A stretch of DNA of 43,048 bases from Fidelibacterota bacterium (GCA_022562455.1 JADFPG010000005.1:1-43048), one strand, 5' to 3'. Positions 25,068 to 32,694 are shown, counted from the stretch's first letter. Numbers and translations: made by a program. The notes: a model not told the origin generated them from the letters alone.

Positions 25068-25424
25068 TCATTTATCATTTCCTTTATTAACATCATTCAA
25101 AATGTCCGCGATAGTTTCAATTAAGGACGGAATGAATTGTTGAATAGTGTCCCAAACAAGTTGATAGTCAACACCAAAGTAGGCGTGAATCAGCCGATCT
25201 CTCATACTTGCCATTTTTTGCCAGGGGACGTTGGGATATTCCACTCGGATCTGTTCAGGAATATTTTTCGCTGCTTCTCCCATAACCTCAAACTTTCGTA
25301 TGACAGCGCTGGTTGTTTTTTCATCCCCGACAAAGGCTTCAAAATCCATGCCGTGAACGAACTCCTGAATGAACCTGCAAGATTCCAGGATGTCCTCAAG
25401 ATATAGTCTTAAATCTCTTTTCAT
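25068..25424 (-). CDS. hepT: HepT-like toxin (HEPN/DUF86 ribonuclease)
   Basis: The 118-residue all-helical protein shows the HEPN motif RDRLIHAYFG: Arg75, four residues, then His80 and Tyr82. The Rx4-6H pair is the RNA-cleaving site, and the HxY tyrosine is the residue AMPylated by partner antitoxins in studied systems. The N-terminal helix (DLRLYLEDILESCRFIQEF) and FEVMGEAAKNIP are also standard for DUF86. Its start overlaps the MNT stop (ATGA). In studied pairs the nucleotidyltransferase neutralises the toxin, so this is a type VII-like system rather than a simple protein-complex one. It is probably functional, as all motifs are intact. Confidence 0.92.
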   Translation of the reverse strand: MKRDLRLYLEDILESCRFIQEFVHGMDFEAFVGDEKTTSAVIRKFEVMGEAAKNIPEQIRVEYPNVPWQKMASMRDRLIHAYFGVDYQLVWDTIQQFIPSLIETIADILNDVNKGNDK

Positions 25425-25711
25425 ACCGGTATTAAGTCCTCCATTATAAATGGGACTGTTTCCGCTCTCATTGCCCGCTGGGATAACACATCCACCTTAC
25501 ATCCCAGTTTGCTTTCCAGAAATTCTCCCAAACCTGCTAAGTCAAGTAGGGTAGCATTCTTTTGAAAATGAACCAACACGTCTAGATCGCTATCTTCATT
25601 TGCTTCACCGCGGGCATAGGAGCCGAATATACCCTTGATTTCCGCTTTATACTTCCGGAGAATCTCTGGTTTCAGTTCACTGATTGTAATCAGGATTGAT
25701 TCTCTATTCAT
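25421..25711 (-). CDS. mntA: MntA-like minimal nucleotidyltransferase antitoxin
   Basis: The 96-residue protein has the nucleotidyltransferase core GSYARGEANEDSDLDVLV (residues 30-47), with the GSxxRGE loop and the two metal-binding acids Asp42 and Asp44. KVDVLSQRAM near the end supplies the third carboxylate. It is the first gene of the pair and overlaps hepT by four bases. The expected role is AMPylation of the HEPN toxin and so its inactivation. It is bounded upstream by the duplicated tdh 5' fragment, whose stop codon is only four bases away, so the fragment's promoter, if active, would read into it. Confidence 0.92.
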   Translation of the reverse strand: MNRESILITISELKPEILRKYKAEIKGIFGSYARGEANEDSDLDVLVHFQKNATLLDLAGLGEFLESKLGCKVDVLSQRAMRAETVPFIMEDLIPV

Positions 25712-25714
25712 TTT

Positions 25715-25849
25715 CTATACCTTCATGTTTTTAATTATTAAAAAATACATCTGAAGGGTCATATGCTTTTTGTCTTCTAGCAGGTATTCAACTAGGACAT
25801 GTCCGATCTCTCCATTGATACCGGTTATGAGAATGATTGATTTGCGCAT
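25715..25849 (-). pseudogene. Duplicated, truncated 5' end of tdh
   Basis: ATG 25849 begins MRKSIILITGINGEIGHVL, which differs from the real tdh start only at a few residues (Pro4 to Ser; Gly to Val at residue 18). The match continues to EYL and is then lost; the frame runs on for about 20 unrelated residues to the stop at 25715. It therefore has the NAD-loop start of a dehydrogenase and nothing else. The remaining 95 per cent of the gene is absent, and mntA-hepT lie where it should continue. Translation may still occur, giving a 44-residue peptide, but no function is expected. Confidence 0.8.
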
Positions 25850-25856
25850 ATTAGAA
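25785..25856. repeat. 72-base direct repeat of the tdh 5' end (partner 24820-24891)
   Basis: The two segments align over 72 bases with five mismatches and no gaps, in the same orientation. Outside them the flanks are unrelated. Together they bracket an 893-base block (24892-25784) that contains mntA, hepT and a GC-rich repeat island. The block thus looks inserted by a process that duplicated or captured the tdh start. Confidence 0.85.
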
Positions 25857-26180
25857 TTTGCTGATTAAAGTGAGATTCATTTTTTATTGAGTGCGGTCGA
25901 TCCTACAAGTAGAATTTCGATTGTTATCACCAGAAAAAAAAGAGAATTCACACTAAGAAATGTCATAAGTATCCTGATTATCTCATTATGCCTTCCAATT
26001 ATCATCACTTGCCCCGGGTCTACGTCACGCAAAGAAGCGAATGATGGCTGAATCTTGCAACGCCTCGTTCTATCCATAACGTGCCCAAATATTTCGGGGA
26101 AACTCCTGTTTTCATTTTCGATTGATTTGAATTTTACAACTCTATACCTCAATAGAAAATAGTCCCCAATATAGTCGTAC
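25857..26180. other. Left part of the 770-base gap before parA: no convincing gene
   Basis: A minus-strand open frame of 128 codons (25877-26263) crosses this stretch, but its first part is translated from a dispersed repeat and the rest has no recognisable domain. A hydrophobic tail (LMTFLSVNSLFFLVITIEIL) is the only protein-like feature. It may be decayed coding sequence. I annotate no gene. Confidence 0.4.
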
Positions 26181-26225
26181 CTCCTTACCTGCCCGACAAA
26201 GTCATTCAGGCGGGCGGGGCAGGCA
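26181..26225. repeat. 45-base repeat, identical inverted copy at 40071-40115
   Basis: This unit contains the inverted arms TACCTGCCCGAC and GGGCGGGGCAGG around AAAGTCATTCAGG. Its reverse complement occurs without a mismatch at 40071-40115. Related shorter versions lie at 22338-22388 and 7883-7921. The perfect conservation over noncoding DNA 14 kb apart points to recent spread or gene conversion. Confidence 0.85.
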
Positions 26226-26287
26226 ATTGTCGATAGAAAATCCAAATGTCTCCTTTCAAGCAAATCAGGTATTTCAATATAGTTAGT

Positions 26288-26322
26288 AAGGTGCCGGGCA
26301 CTTGCGAAGTGCGTGGCACCTT
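26288..26322. repeat. Palindrome related to 12888-12920
   Basis: AAGGTGCCGGGCACTT and AAGTGCGTGGCACCTT are inverted arms with two mismatches around a GCG loop. The GTGCCACGCACTT core is shared with the palindrome at 12888. From here to 26621 no gene is seen; the rest is AT-rich, with a GTCAGGTGACGGACGG hairpin fragment near 26517, and it presumably contains the parA promoter. Confidence 0.7.
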
Positions 26323-26621
26323 AGACATAGGATTTAATAAATTGGTAATAACTTTATACCGTAAAAAATTAAGTTTAACCAAAACAAGCTGTAGCGTTCA
26401 ATTTACTGAATTACACTCTAACAGTTAACTGATATTCTAAATGAGTATTATAATTTTTATGCTTTTATTGATGATTCTAAGTGTAGCTATGAATTCGTAA
26501 AACAATAGAGTATTCGTCAGGTGACGGACGGCTTGTCCGGTTTAGGAAGCCCCTGTTTGATGTTTTGCCCAATCGGTTTGGATAGGTTAAATTCGACCAA
26601 CATTTTTCCGACGAGAAATTC

Positions 26622-27392
26622 ATGACAAAGATAATTGCATTTGCCAATCAAAAGGGAGGTGTGGGAAAAACCACTTCCGCTGTGAATATGGCGGCTGGGT
26701 TTGCCGTATCAGAGCATAAAACCCTTCTTGTGGATATTGATCCTCAATGTAATGCAACCACCGGAATAGCAGCTTTGATCAATAATGGCGCTCCTGATGT
26801 AAATATCTATGATCTTCTCATCAACAATGTTTCAATAGAGGAAGGTATCAGCCAGACTGATTTAAAATATCTGGATGTTATACAGAGTACTCGCGACTTG
26901 GTAGGAGCAGAAATTGAATTGGTTGGAATGATGGCAAGAGAATTCAGGTTGCGGGATATTCTCCATCCGGTCCTGGGAAAATACGATTACATTCTTCTTG
27001 ATTGTCCCCCATCGTTGGGACTGCTTACCCTGAATGCGTTTTCATGTGCCGATTCGGTCCTTATTCCTATTCAATGCGAGTATTATGCGTTGGAAGGTTT
27101 GAGTCAACTGTTGCAGACAATCCGGTTGGTACAAAAACATCTGAATAAAAATTTGGAGATAGAAGGGGTGCTTATAACTATGTATGATAGCCGATTGAAT
27201 TTATCCAGACAGGTGGAACAGGAGGTAAGGAGCTATTTTAACGAAAAGACATTTAAAACCATAATCCATCGAAATGTCAGGTTAGGGGAGGCGCCCGGGT
27301 TCGGGAAGCCCATTTTGCTCTATGATGCCAATTCCACCGGCGCTCAGGATTACCTCAGTTTAACCCGGGAAATATTGGAAAATGAAACATAG
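26622..27392 (+). CDS. parA: Chromosome partitioning ATPase ParA (Soj)
   Basis: The 256-residue ParA-type ATPase positions the chromosome origin with ParB. The deviant Walker A reads KGGVGKTT (11-18), Walker A' is LVDIDPQCNATTG, and Walker B is YILLDCPPSLG. GLSQLLQTI and IIHRNVRLGEAPGFGKPI are typical of chromosomal Soj proteins, which lack the N-terminal helix-turn-helix of plasmid ParA. It overlaps parB by 11 bases. Genes for parA-parB often sit near the replication origin, but no parS or DnaA-box cluster was recognised nearby. Confidence 0.96.
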   Translation: MTKIIAFANQKGGVGKTTSAVNMAAGFAVSEHKTLLVDIDPQCNATTGIAALINNGAPDVNIYDLLINNVSIEEGISQTDLKYLDVIQSTRDLVGAEIELVGMMAREFRLRDILHPVLGKYDYILLDCPPSLGLLTLNAFSCADSVLIPIQCEYYALEGLSQLLQTIRLVQKHLNKNLEIEGVLITMYDSRLNLSRQVEQEVRSYFNEKTFKTIIHRNVRLGEAPGFGKPILLYDANSTGAQDYLSLTREILENET

Positions 27393-28269
27393 AAGACTCG
27401 GCAGAGGCCTCAGCGCTCTTATACGGGAGACGACAGACGAAACCATCCGGTCTGACTCAATTTTACACGTTCCCATTGATTTGATAACACCCAATCCCCT
27501 TCAACCCCGCCAGGATTTTAAATCTGAGGATGCAAAACTGAGCTTGAAAGAACTAGCCAATTCCATTAAAGAGAAGGGAATTATTCAGTCGATCACTGTA
27601 AGACTGGCGGGTGAGGGTTATGAACTTATTGCGGGAGAACGACGCTGGAGAGCGGCTCGAATGGCGGGACTTACGGAAATCCCAGTCCATGTCCTCGATA
27701 TCACGGACGATGTTGAAATGATGGAATATGCTCTCATAGAAAATATTCAGCGGGAGAATTTGAATATCATTGAAGAGGCGGAAGCGTATGCCATATTAAA
27801 TTCCAAGTTTAGTCTCTCACATATGGAAATAGCCACAGCGGTTGGAAAAAGTAGAGTTGCAATTTCCAATACACTCCGGTTGTTAAAACTTCCGTCCAAT
27901 ATAAAAAATGGATTAAGAGAAAAAAAAATCACAGCAGGGCACGCAAGGGCTTTACTCGGACTAAAAATCCCCAAATATCTCGATTCTATTTATAACCGAA
28001 TAGTGAAAAATAATGAGAGTGTTCGGGCAGTAGAGGTTATCGTGGCGAAATTGAACGAAGACGGTCAAAAGAAGAAATCGAAGCTGAAGTCTTCTCGCAG
28101 GGTAGTCTCACCGGAAATTCAAAAGATTGAAGACGATCTTTTTCATCTTTTGGAAGCAAAAGTTGAGGTTAATCATAAAGGACAAAAGGGCGGGGTCATC
28201 AAAATACACTATTTTAATGACGACGACCTTAACAGATTAATTGACCTGATGTTTCAGATCGAAACTTAA
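27382..28269 (+). CDS. parB: Chromosome partitioning CTPase ParB (Spo0J)
   Basis: At 295 residues this is a chromosomal ParB. The N-terminus MKHRRLGRGLSALI is the ParA-interacting peptide. The CTP-binding domain includes YELIAGERRWRAARMAG (80-96) and ENIQRENLNIIEEA (120-134). The helix-turn-helix (SHMEIATAVGKSRVAISN, 146-163) binds parS, and the C-terminal 60 residues form the dimer domain. It overlaps parA and lies 12 bases before the M23 peptidase gene, on the same strand, so the segregation genes appear to be read with the envelope genes that follow. Confidence 0.96.
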   Translation: MKHRRLGRGLSALIRETTDETIRSDSILHVPIDLITPNPLQPRQDFKSEDAKLSLKELANSIKEKGIIQSITVRLAGEGYELIAGERRWRAARMAGLTEIPVHVLDITDDVEMMEYALIENIQRENLNIIEEAEAYAILNSKFSLSHMEIATAVGKSRVAISNTLRLLKLPSNIKNGLREKKITAGHARALLGLKIPKYLDSIYNRIVKNNESVRAVEVIVAKLNEDGQKKKSKLKSSRRVVSPEIQKIEDDLFHLLEAKVEVNHKGQKGGVIKIHYFNDDDLNRLIDLMFQIET

Positions 28270-28281
28270 ACAAATTTCGTT

Positions 28282-29091
28282 ATGCCAAAAGGAAAGTATA
28301 CTGTCGTTATAATTCCTGATGAGGGTGAAGAAACGAAAGAATTTTTACTCAGTAGGAGATGGATAAAGGGGATAATATATTTTTCTATTATCGTGGTAAT
28401 AGGGGTTGTGGGTCTTCTGGTTTGGTCGGTACCCAAAGCAATTGATTACAATCGTGTCAATACGGAACATGACTCTCTCAAAGAGAAGCAGTTAAAAGTA
28501 GTCGAATTGATAAGGGATCTGAACCGTATGAAACACATAGATAATTATATACGGAATTTACTGGGTGTCGATCTTGAATTACCTCCTGTATCTGAATTCG
28601 GGGATTCTATCCGGGTAAAGTCAAGTACTTCCCCGAAGGGTCCTGCGGATATTGAAGATGAAATCCCCATATCGTACCTCGATAATATTCCTTCTCACCG
28701 GCCGGTAGATGGATTTATCACACAAGAATTTGACAAAAAGAAAGCGAGTTTAAGAGACGAGCATCATGGCATTGATATTGCTGCAAAAGAGGGTACGGGA
28801 ATTAATGCATCTGCCTCGGGAATGGTAGTTTTTTCAGGTTGGACAGTAAAATTCGGATACCTTATTATCCTTTTTCACGGTGACGATTATTTTTCCTTAT
28901 ATGGCCACAACCAAGCTAATTTTGTAGAAAGCCTCCAGTGGGTTGACCGCGGTCAGCTTATTGCATTGGTCGGGCAGACCGGGGATGCCACAGGACCTCA
29001 TCTGCATTTTGAAATTTGGAAGAATGGCAAACCTGTGGATCCATCCGACTACGTTATGGAATACAATAACAAAGAATTAAAAGGGGGGTGA
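28282..29091 (+). CDS. Membrane-anchored M23 (LytM) metallopeptidase
   Basis: The 269-residue protein has a cytoplasmic start, one transmembrane helix (about 31-49), a short coiled-coil-like region and a periplasmic LytM domain from about 140. The zinc and catalytic residues are all visible: His162 and Asp165 in HHGIDIA, His209 in YGHN, and His240/His242 in GPHLHFEIW. It is thus likely to be an active endopeptidase on peptidoglycan crossbridges, in contrast to degenerate EnvC-type activators. Location directly before a bactofilin gene is a recurrent arrangement in which the bactofilin localises an M23 enzyme to shape the cell. Its stop overlaps the ribosome site of the bactofilin gene. Confidence 0.93.
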   Translation: MPKGKYTVVIIPDEGEETKEFLLSRRWIKGIIYFSIIVVIGVVGLLVWSVPKAIDYNRVNTEHDSLKEKQLKVVELIRDLNRMKHIDNYIRNLLGVDLELPPVSEFGDSIRVKSSTSPKGPADIEDEIPISYLDNIPSHRPVDGFITQEFDKKKASLRDEHHGIDIAAKEGTGINASASGMVVFSGWTVKFGYLIILFHGDDYFSLYGHNQANFVESLQWVDRGQLIALVGQTGDATGPHLHFEIWKNGKPVDPSDYVMEYNNKELKGG

Positions 29092-29093
29092 AC

Positions 29094-29510
29094 ATGGCAG
29101 CCAAGGATAGAATTAAGCATGTGGACACCATGATTGGAGAAAGCGCCGTTATCCAGGGTGATATCCTATTAAACGGAGATGGTATCATCGGGGGGAAAGT
29201 ATTCGGCAACGTCGTAACCAGGAGTGTGATTAGAATTACGAAAACAGGTTATATCAAGGGAGATATTAAAGCATCTGATGCGTTTATCGGTGGAATGGTA
29301 CAGGGGAATGTTACTACAACCGGAAAAATAGTTCTACAAAGTCAGTCAAAAGTGGAGGGCGATCTGGTTTATCACAGGCTGGTGATTGAAGATGGGGCTC
29401 AATTTTCGGGGAAATGTGATCTGCTGTTCGACGAAACTGAGAATAGTAATACAGTTACTGATGTACAAAATGATGATACAAATTCCGAGCAGAGGTTTAC
29501 ATCCGATTAA
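29094..29510 (+). CDS. Bactofilin (polymer-forming cytoskeletal protein)
   Basis: I prefer ATG 29094 (138 residues), preceded by AAGGGGGGTG; a GTG at 29088, overlapping the M23 stop, is the alternative. The central domain is a right-handed beta-helix of short repeats, visible as I-G-V-containing turns: VIQGDILLNGDGIIGGKVFG, VIRITKTGYIKGDIKASDAF, and so on to VIEDGAQFSGKCD. Termini are disordered and polar. Bactofilins polymerise without nucleotide on the inner membrane and recruit peptidoglycan enzymes such as the M23 protein encoded upstream. The protein has no membrane helix. It closes the par-envelope group, 60 bases before the ATP synthase genes. Confidence 0.92.
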   Translation: MAAKDRIKHVDTMIGESAVIQGDILLNGDGIIGGKVFGNVVTRSVIRITKTGYIKGDIKASDAFIGGMVQGNVTTTGKIVLQSQSKVEGDLVYHRLVIEDGAQFSGKCDLLFDETENSNTVTDVQNDDTNSEQRFTSD

Positions 29511-29570
29511 CGATTAGGAAACCGAACAGCCATGTCCTTTATCATTATCAATTGAGTAATATTAGTTCTA

Positions 29571-29819
29571 ATGAGTTCTGATTCTAAAGATCAGCTTTTC
29601 TTAATAAAAGTCTCGAAGATATTCATGGCTATTGTTCGCCAATCAGTTCCATACATGGTGGCATCCTATACACTAATAGGTTCTTTAATCGGGCTGTCTC
29701 TGTTAGGATATTTTGCTGATAAATGGCTTAGCACAGAGCCTTGGTTATTACTCTTGGGGGTAATTCTAGGGCTGGTAATCGGACTGTATGCGGTGGCAAA
29801 AGTGAGTCTGAAAAAATAA
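29571..29819 (+). CDS. AtpZ/AtpI-like small membrane protein
   Basis: The 82-residue protein has two transmembrane helices (about 27-47 and 57-77) joined by GYFADKWLSTEPWLLLLG, the hallmark of the AtpZ/AtpI-type putative ATP synthase accessory family. Members form a membrane complex that helps c-ring assembly or magnesium/calcium uptake for the synthase. Position at the head of the operon supports this role. The gene starts at ATG after a 60-base gap in which no terminator is visible, so transcription from the bactofilin gene may continue. Confidence 0.85.
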   Translation: MSSDSKDQLFLIKVSKIFMAIVRQSVPYMVASYTLIGSLIGLSLLGYFADKWLSTEPWLLLLGVILGLVIGLYAVAKVSLKK

Positions 29820-29862
29820 CATGAAAGAATTGAGGAGTTGAGTAAGAGCGAAAGAATTAATT

Positions 29863-30162
29863 ATGGTTAATTCAATAATTTGGGGTGTATCTATTCCATT
29901 GGTTGTGAATGTAGCAACTTTTTTAATCATTCGTAAATTTGTGGGGAGGAAACCCGAGGATGCTTTAAAAGCAAATACAATAGGGTTTTTATCCAGGTTA
30001 TTTTTATATGCGATAGTTATTGTTATAGTAGCCTCCACAATTGAATTAGATTTAACACCGTTTATTTTATCATTTATTTTGATTTTTATCTTTCTGATTC
30101 TTGTGGAAGCATTGTACTTTCGGCGTCTGTTTTATAGGGCAAATAAGCAGGATAATTCGTGA
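29863..30162 (+). CDS. Small three-helix membrane protein of the ATP synthase operon
   Basis: The 99-residue protein shows three hydrophobic segments (about 8-24, 41-62 and 67-87), with basic residues (RKFVGRKPEDALK) between the first two and a basic tail. It matches the size and topology of AtpI-like proteins, but I see no unmistakable motif. It lies between the AtpZ-like gene and atpB and overlaps atpB by four bases (GTGA), so it belongs to the operon. A role in subunit a or c-ring assembly is inferred from position. Confidence 0.75.
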   Translation: MVNSIIWGVSIPLVVNVATFLIIRKFVGRKPEDALKANTIGFLSRLFLYAIVIVIVASTIELDLTPFILSFILIFIFLILVEALYFRRLFYRANKQDNS

Positions 30163-31013
30163 GTGGAGCAGAATTGAACCCCGGTAAGCACGGTAGCATT
30201 ATAGATGAAATAGGACAAATTATCGTCCACCATGTTTCTAATAGTGGCAAATTAGTGGAATTGCCAACCCTTTTTGGCATAGATTTTTCGATTTCCAAGC
30301 ATGTCATCATGTTATGGGTGTCGGCAGTAGTAGTATTTGTTGTGATATATTTTGCCACAGCCCGTTATCGAAAGGAGCGATATCCTGTCCCAAGGGGGTT
30401 TGCTAATGCATTTGAATCAGTGGTTGAATATCTTCGAAGTCATGTGGTATTACCCAACGTCGGGAAGGAGGATTCAAAGCTCTGGGGACCAGTTGTTTTC
30501 ACATTATTCTTCTTCATTTTAACAGCCAATCTTTTGGGTCTTGTGCCTCTATTTGATTTGATTCCTGGCGGATCAACACCTACGGGTAATTTTAATGTAA
30601 CCGCAGGCTTGGCCACTGTAACCTTTTTCAGCATTATCATCGCTGGTAGTATCAAGCACGGTTTTTTTGGTCATTGGAAAGGAATGATACATCCTGGGCT
30701 ACCCATCCCCGTCTATTTCATCCTGATTCCTATCGAGATTGTGGGGATGTTCGTCAAACCTTTTGCGTTAACCATGCGACTTGCAGCAAATATGACCGGT
30801 GGACATATTGCAATTTTATCCGTCATGTCATTTATTTTTGTCTTCGGTGAAATGTTTAGTCCTACCGTTGGAGTGGTTGTAGGAGCATTTGTTTCAGTCC
30901 CCCTAGGTGTTGGAATTTATGCACTTGAAATCATTGTGGCATTTATTCAGGCATTTGTATTCGCACTTTTAACATCCATATTTGTCGGGATTGCAATTCA
31001 TCCCCATCATTAG
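30159..31013 (+). CDS. atpB: ATP synthase subunit a
   Basis: Subunit a forms the two half-channels for protons beside the c-ring. The 284-residue protein begins with GTG and has five or six helices. The essential arginine is Arg207 in PFALTMRLAANMTGGH, which matches Arg210 of the E. coli protein. LTANLLGLVPLF also matches the first conserved helix. The N-terminal 45 residues are hydrophilic and precede the first helix. The GGSTPTGNFNVTAGLA loop resembles that of Bacteroidetes and Chlorobi. There is no sodium-type signature that I can recognise. It overlaps the preceding gene and is followed by a 160-base gap before atpE. Confidence 0.96.
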   Translation: MSGAELNPGKHGSIIDEIGQIIVHHVSNSGKLVELPTLFGIDFSISKHVIMLWVSAVVVFVVIYFATARYRKERYPVPRGFANAFESVVEYLRSHVVLPNVGKEDSKLWGPVVFTLFFFILTANLLGLVPLFDLIPGGSTPTGNFNVTAGLATVTFFSIIIAGSIKHGFFGHWKGMIHPGLPIPVYFILIPIEIVGMFVKPFALTMRLAANMTGGHIAILSVMSFIFVFGEMFSPTVGVVVGAFVSVPLGVGIYALEIIVAFIQAFVFALLTSIFVGIAIHPHH

Positions 31014-31064
31014 AGAAACAACATAAAAAAATGGTAAATATTCAATGAACCCGTTTTTACGAAC

Positions 31065-31093
31065 CTTTACTAAATCTCAAAGGTTTAGTAAAG
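31065..31093 (+). promoter_or_regulatory. Stem-loop in the atpE leader
   Basis: CTTTACTAAA (31065-31074) and TTTAGTAAAG (31084-31093) are exact inverted arms around nine bases. It lies in the atpB-atpE spacer, 83 bases before the start codon. There is no U-tract, so it is not an ordinary terminator. RNA processing or stabilisation to raise c-subunit output, as needed for its 10-15 copies per complex, is a reasonable guess. Confidence 0.5.
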
Positions 31094-31175
31094 CTTAATA
31101 ATAATTTGATAATGATGACCGGTTCACTGAACGTTTACAAAAAATGAAAACAATGGAAAAAAAGGAGGAAAGTCA

Positions 31176-31481
31176 ATGAAACGGTCGTTGATTATCGGAA
31201 TATTATTGTTCCTGTCTTTTGGTATGGCTACGCCTTTATTTGCTGCTGAAGCGGGTACTTCTACCCTTCACTATTTTGGGGCAGCGATAGGACTTGGTAT
31301 AATTGTCATGGGCGCTAGCTATGGGATCAGTAGGTTCACTACTGCCGCAGTCGAAAGTATCGCTCGTCAACCTGAAGCAGCAGCTCAGATTACTGCCGCT
31401 ATTAACCTCCCACTCTTTTTGCTCGAAGGAGTGGTAATTTTAGGGGAAGTGTTCTGCCTGTTGATTGTTTTGATGAAATAA
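31176..31481 (+). CDS. atpE: ATP synthase subunit c, with signal-peptide-like extension
   Basis: The c subunit forms the rotating proton ring. At 101 residues it is longer than the usual 75-85 because it starts with a signal-like stretch (residues 1-24, ending LFAA). The hairpin core follows, with the polar loop ARQPEA (63-68). The proton-carrying carboxylate is Glu84 in FLLEG. The sodium-ion signature (Gln in helix 1 and Ser after the Glu) is absent, so it should be proton-driven. A second acidic residue, Glu91 in LGEVF, is unusual in the membrane helix. The ribosome site (AAGGAGG) is among the best in the window, as expected for a highly expressed subunit. A short mobile element begins just behind its stop codon. 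Confidence 0.95.
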   Translation: MKRSLIIGILLFLSFGMATPLFAAEAGTSTLHYFGAAIGLGIIVMGASYGISRFTTAAVESIARQPEAAAQITAAINLPLFLLEGVVILGEVFCLLIVLMK

Positions 31482-31484
31482 GTA

Positions 31485-31593
31485 GTGTCTGATCGAAAAG
31501 TATTACTCAAATCCCGACACTTCGTGTACGGGATTCGAGTAAATAAGAGTCCGTCAGCTGACGGATGATCAACCACTGTTTTCGTTCAGACAC
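31485..31593. mobile_element. MITE-like element, family D, full copy with target duplication
   Basis: Terminal repeats GTGTCTGATCGAAAA and TTTTCGTTCAGACAC match at 14 of 15 positions. Directly outside are identical hexamers TAAGTA (31479-31484 and 31594-31599), a target-site duplication that includes the atpE stop codon. Inside are a hairpin (ATCCCGACAC/GTGTACGGGAT) and a perfect 16-base palindrome (TCCGTCAGCTGACGGA, 31550-31565). It encodes no protein, so it would need a transposase in trans. A shorter relative is at 16349-16419. It sits between atpE and atpF inside the operon. Confidence 0.75.
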
Positions 31594-31638
31594 TAAGTAA
31601 CAGATAACTTATCCCAACAAATTTAATCGGAGGTAATT

Positions 31639-32145
31639 GTGGATAATCCGTTAGTTCAGATAGACCCTGGGCTTTTCATCTGGACCATTATTACGTTTCT
31701 GATCTTGCTTTTTGCATTGAAAAAGTTTGCGTGGAAACCGTTAATAGAGGCTCTGGAAAGAAGGGAAACACGAATTCGCCAATCCCTTGAAGATGCCGAA
31801 AAAGCCAAGGAGGAGCTGGAACAGCTTCAGAGTAAAATAGAGGAAATTTTAGCCAGAGCCAGAGCGGAATCTCAGGCGATATTGGTTGAAGGGAAGAAAA
31901 TGGGTGAAAAGGTGAAAGATGAAATCCTCAAAACAGCAAAGGAAAAAGCAAATGCTATTGTGATTAGCGCAGAGGCAGAGATTGAAATCAAAAAAGAAAA
32001 GGCGATTGCGGAAATAAAAGTTGGGGTAGTAGATATTTCCCTGAAAATAGCGGAAAAACTGTTACGGAGAAATCTTACAAAAGAGGATAATATCACATTG
32101 ATTGATGAATCACTCAAAAGAATGAAAACAAGATATGAGGCGTGA
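31639..32145 (+). CDS. atpF: ATP synthase subunit b
   Basis: Subunit b is the peripheral stalk that holds F1 to Fo. The 168-residue protein starts at GTG after CGGAGG, with a single N-terminal helix (about 10-27, FIWTIITFLILLFALKKF) followed by KPLIEALERRETRIRQSL, the standard sequence at the base of the stalk. The rest is a long charged helix with heptad character (KEELEQLQSKIEEILARA). Only one b-type gene is present, so it should act as a homodimer. It follows the MITE insertion by 45 bases and overlaps atpH by 11 bases. Confidence 0.96.
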   Translation: MDNPLVQIDPGLFIWTIITFLILLFALKKFAWKPLIEALERRETRIRQSLEDAEKAKEELEQLQSKIEEILARARAESQAILVEGKKMGEKVKDEILKTAKEKANAIVISAEAEIEIKKEKAIAEIKVGVVDISLKIAEKLLRRNLTKEDNITLIDESLKRMKTRYEA

Positions 32146-32674
32146 TAAAAAAGCTAAGAAATATGCCCAGGCTCTGATTGTGACTGCCTCAAAGGTTGAT
32201 GCTGTGAATGATGTGTCTGAATCCTTACGGATTTTGGCTGATCTGGTGAAGAATGAAACCGTGTTCAAGGTGTTATTTCAATCACGGAAAATTACTTCTG
32301 AAGGGAAAAAAACTATCCTCAGAAAAGTGTTAGGAGAAAAATGTCATCCAATCGTTTCAGAATTGTTTGCGATTCTGGCAGGAAAAAAGGAATATCACCT
32401 ACTTTCACCGATAGCGTGTATTTTTGCAAATCTTCGCATCAAAGAGATGAATATTCTCCCAATAAGGTTGGTTACTGCGGAAAAACTCCATGAGTCAGAA
32501 TATCAAAAAATGCGGGATTCTCTTGAGAGTATTACAGGTCAAACTTTGGAAGTTGATTATCAGGTGAATTCGGAAATCATTGGAGGTATAAAGTTACAAC
32601 TTGGAAATATTTACTTGGATAATTCCATCAGAGGTGGCATGGAGAAAATCAGGCAACAATTAATTCAGGAATAA
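32135..32674 (+). CDS. atpH: ATP synthase subunit delta
   Basis: Delta caps the F1 head and binds the b stalk. The 179 residues include the N-terminal six-helix domain (about 1-105, KKYAQALIVTASK ... ELFAILAGKKEYHLL) and the C-terminal stalk-binding part with EIIGGIKLQLGNIYLDNSIR, close to the usual IGGixxxxgdxxxDxSi motif. The length is typical. It overlaps atpF and lies 20 bases before atpA. Confidence 0.95.
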   Translation: MRRDKKAKKYAQALIVTASKVDAVNDVSESLRILADLVKNETVFKVLFQSRKITSEGKKTILRKVLGEKCHPIVSELFAILAGKKEYHLLSPIACIFANLRIKEMNILPIRLVTAEKLHESEYQKMRDSLESITGQTLEVDYQVNSEIIGGIKLQLGNIYLDNSIRGGMEKIRQQLIQE

Positions 32675-32694
32675 GATAAGAAACATACAGTAAT

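Noticed and set aside
25877-26263. A 128-codon minus-strand frame before parA
   Set aside because: The N-terminal part is a translation of the 45-base repeat, there is no ribosome site, and no domain is recognisable.
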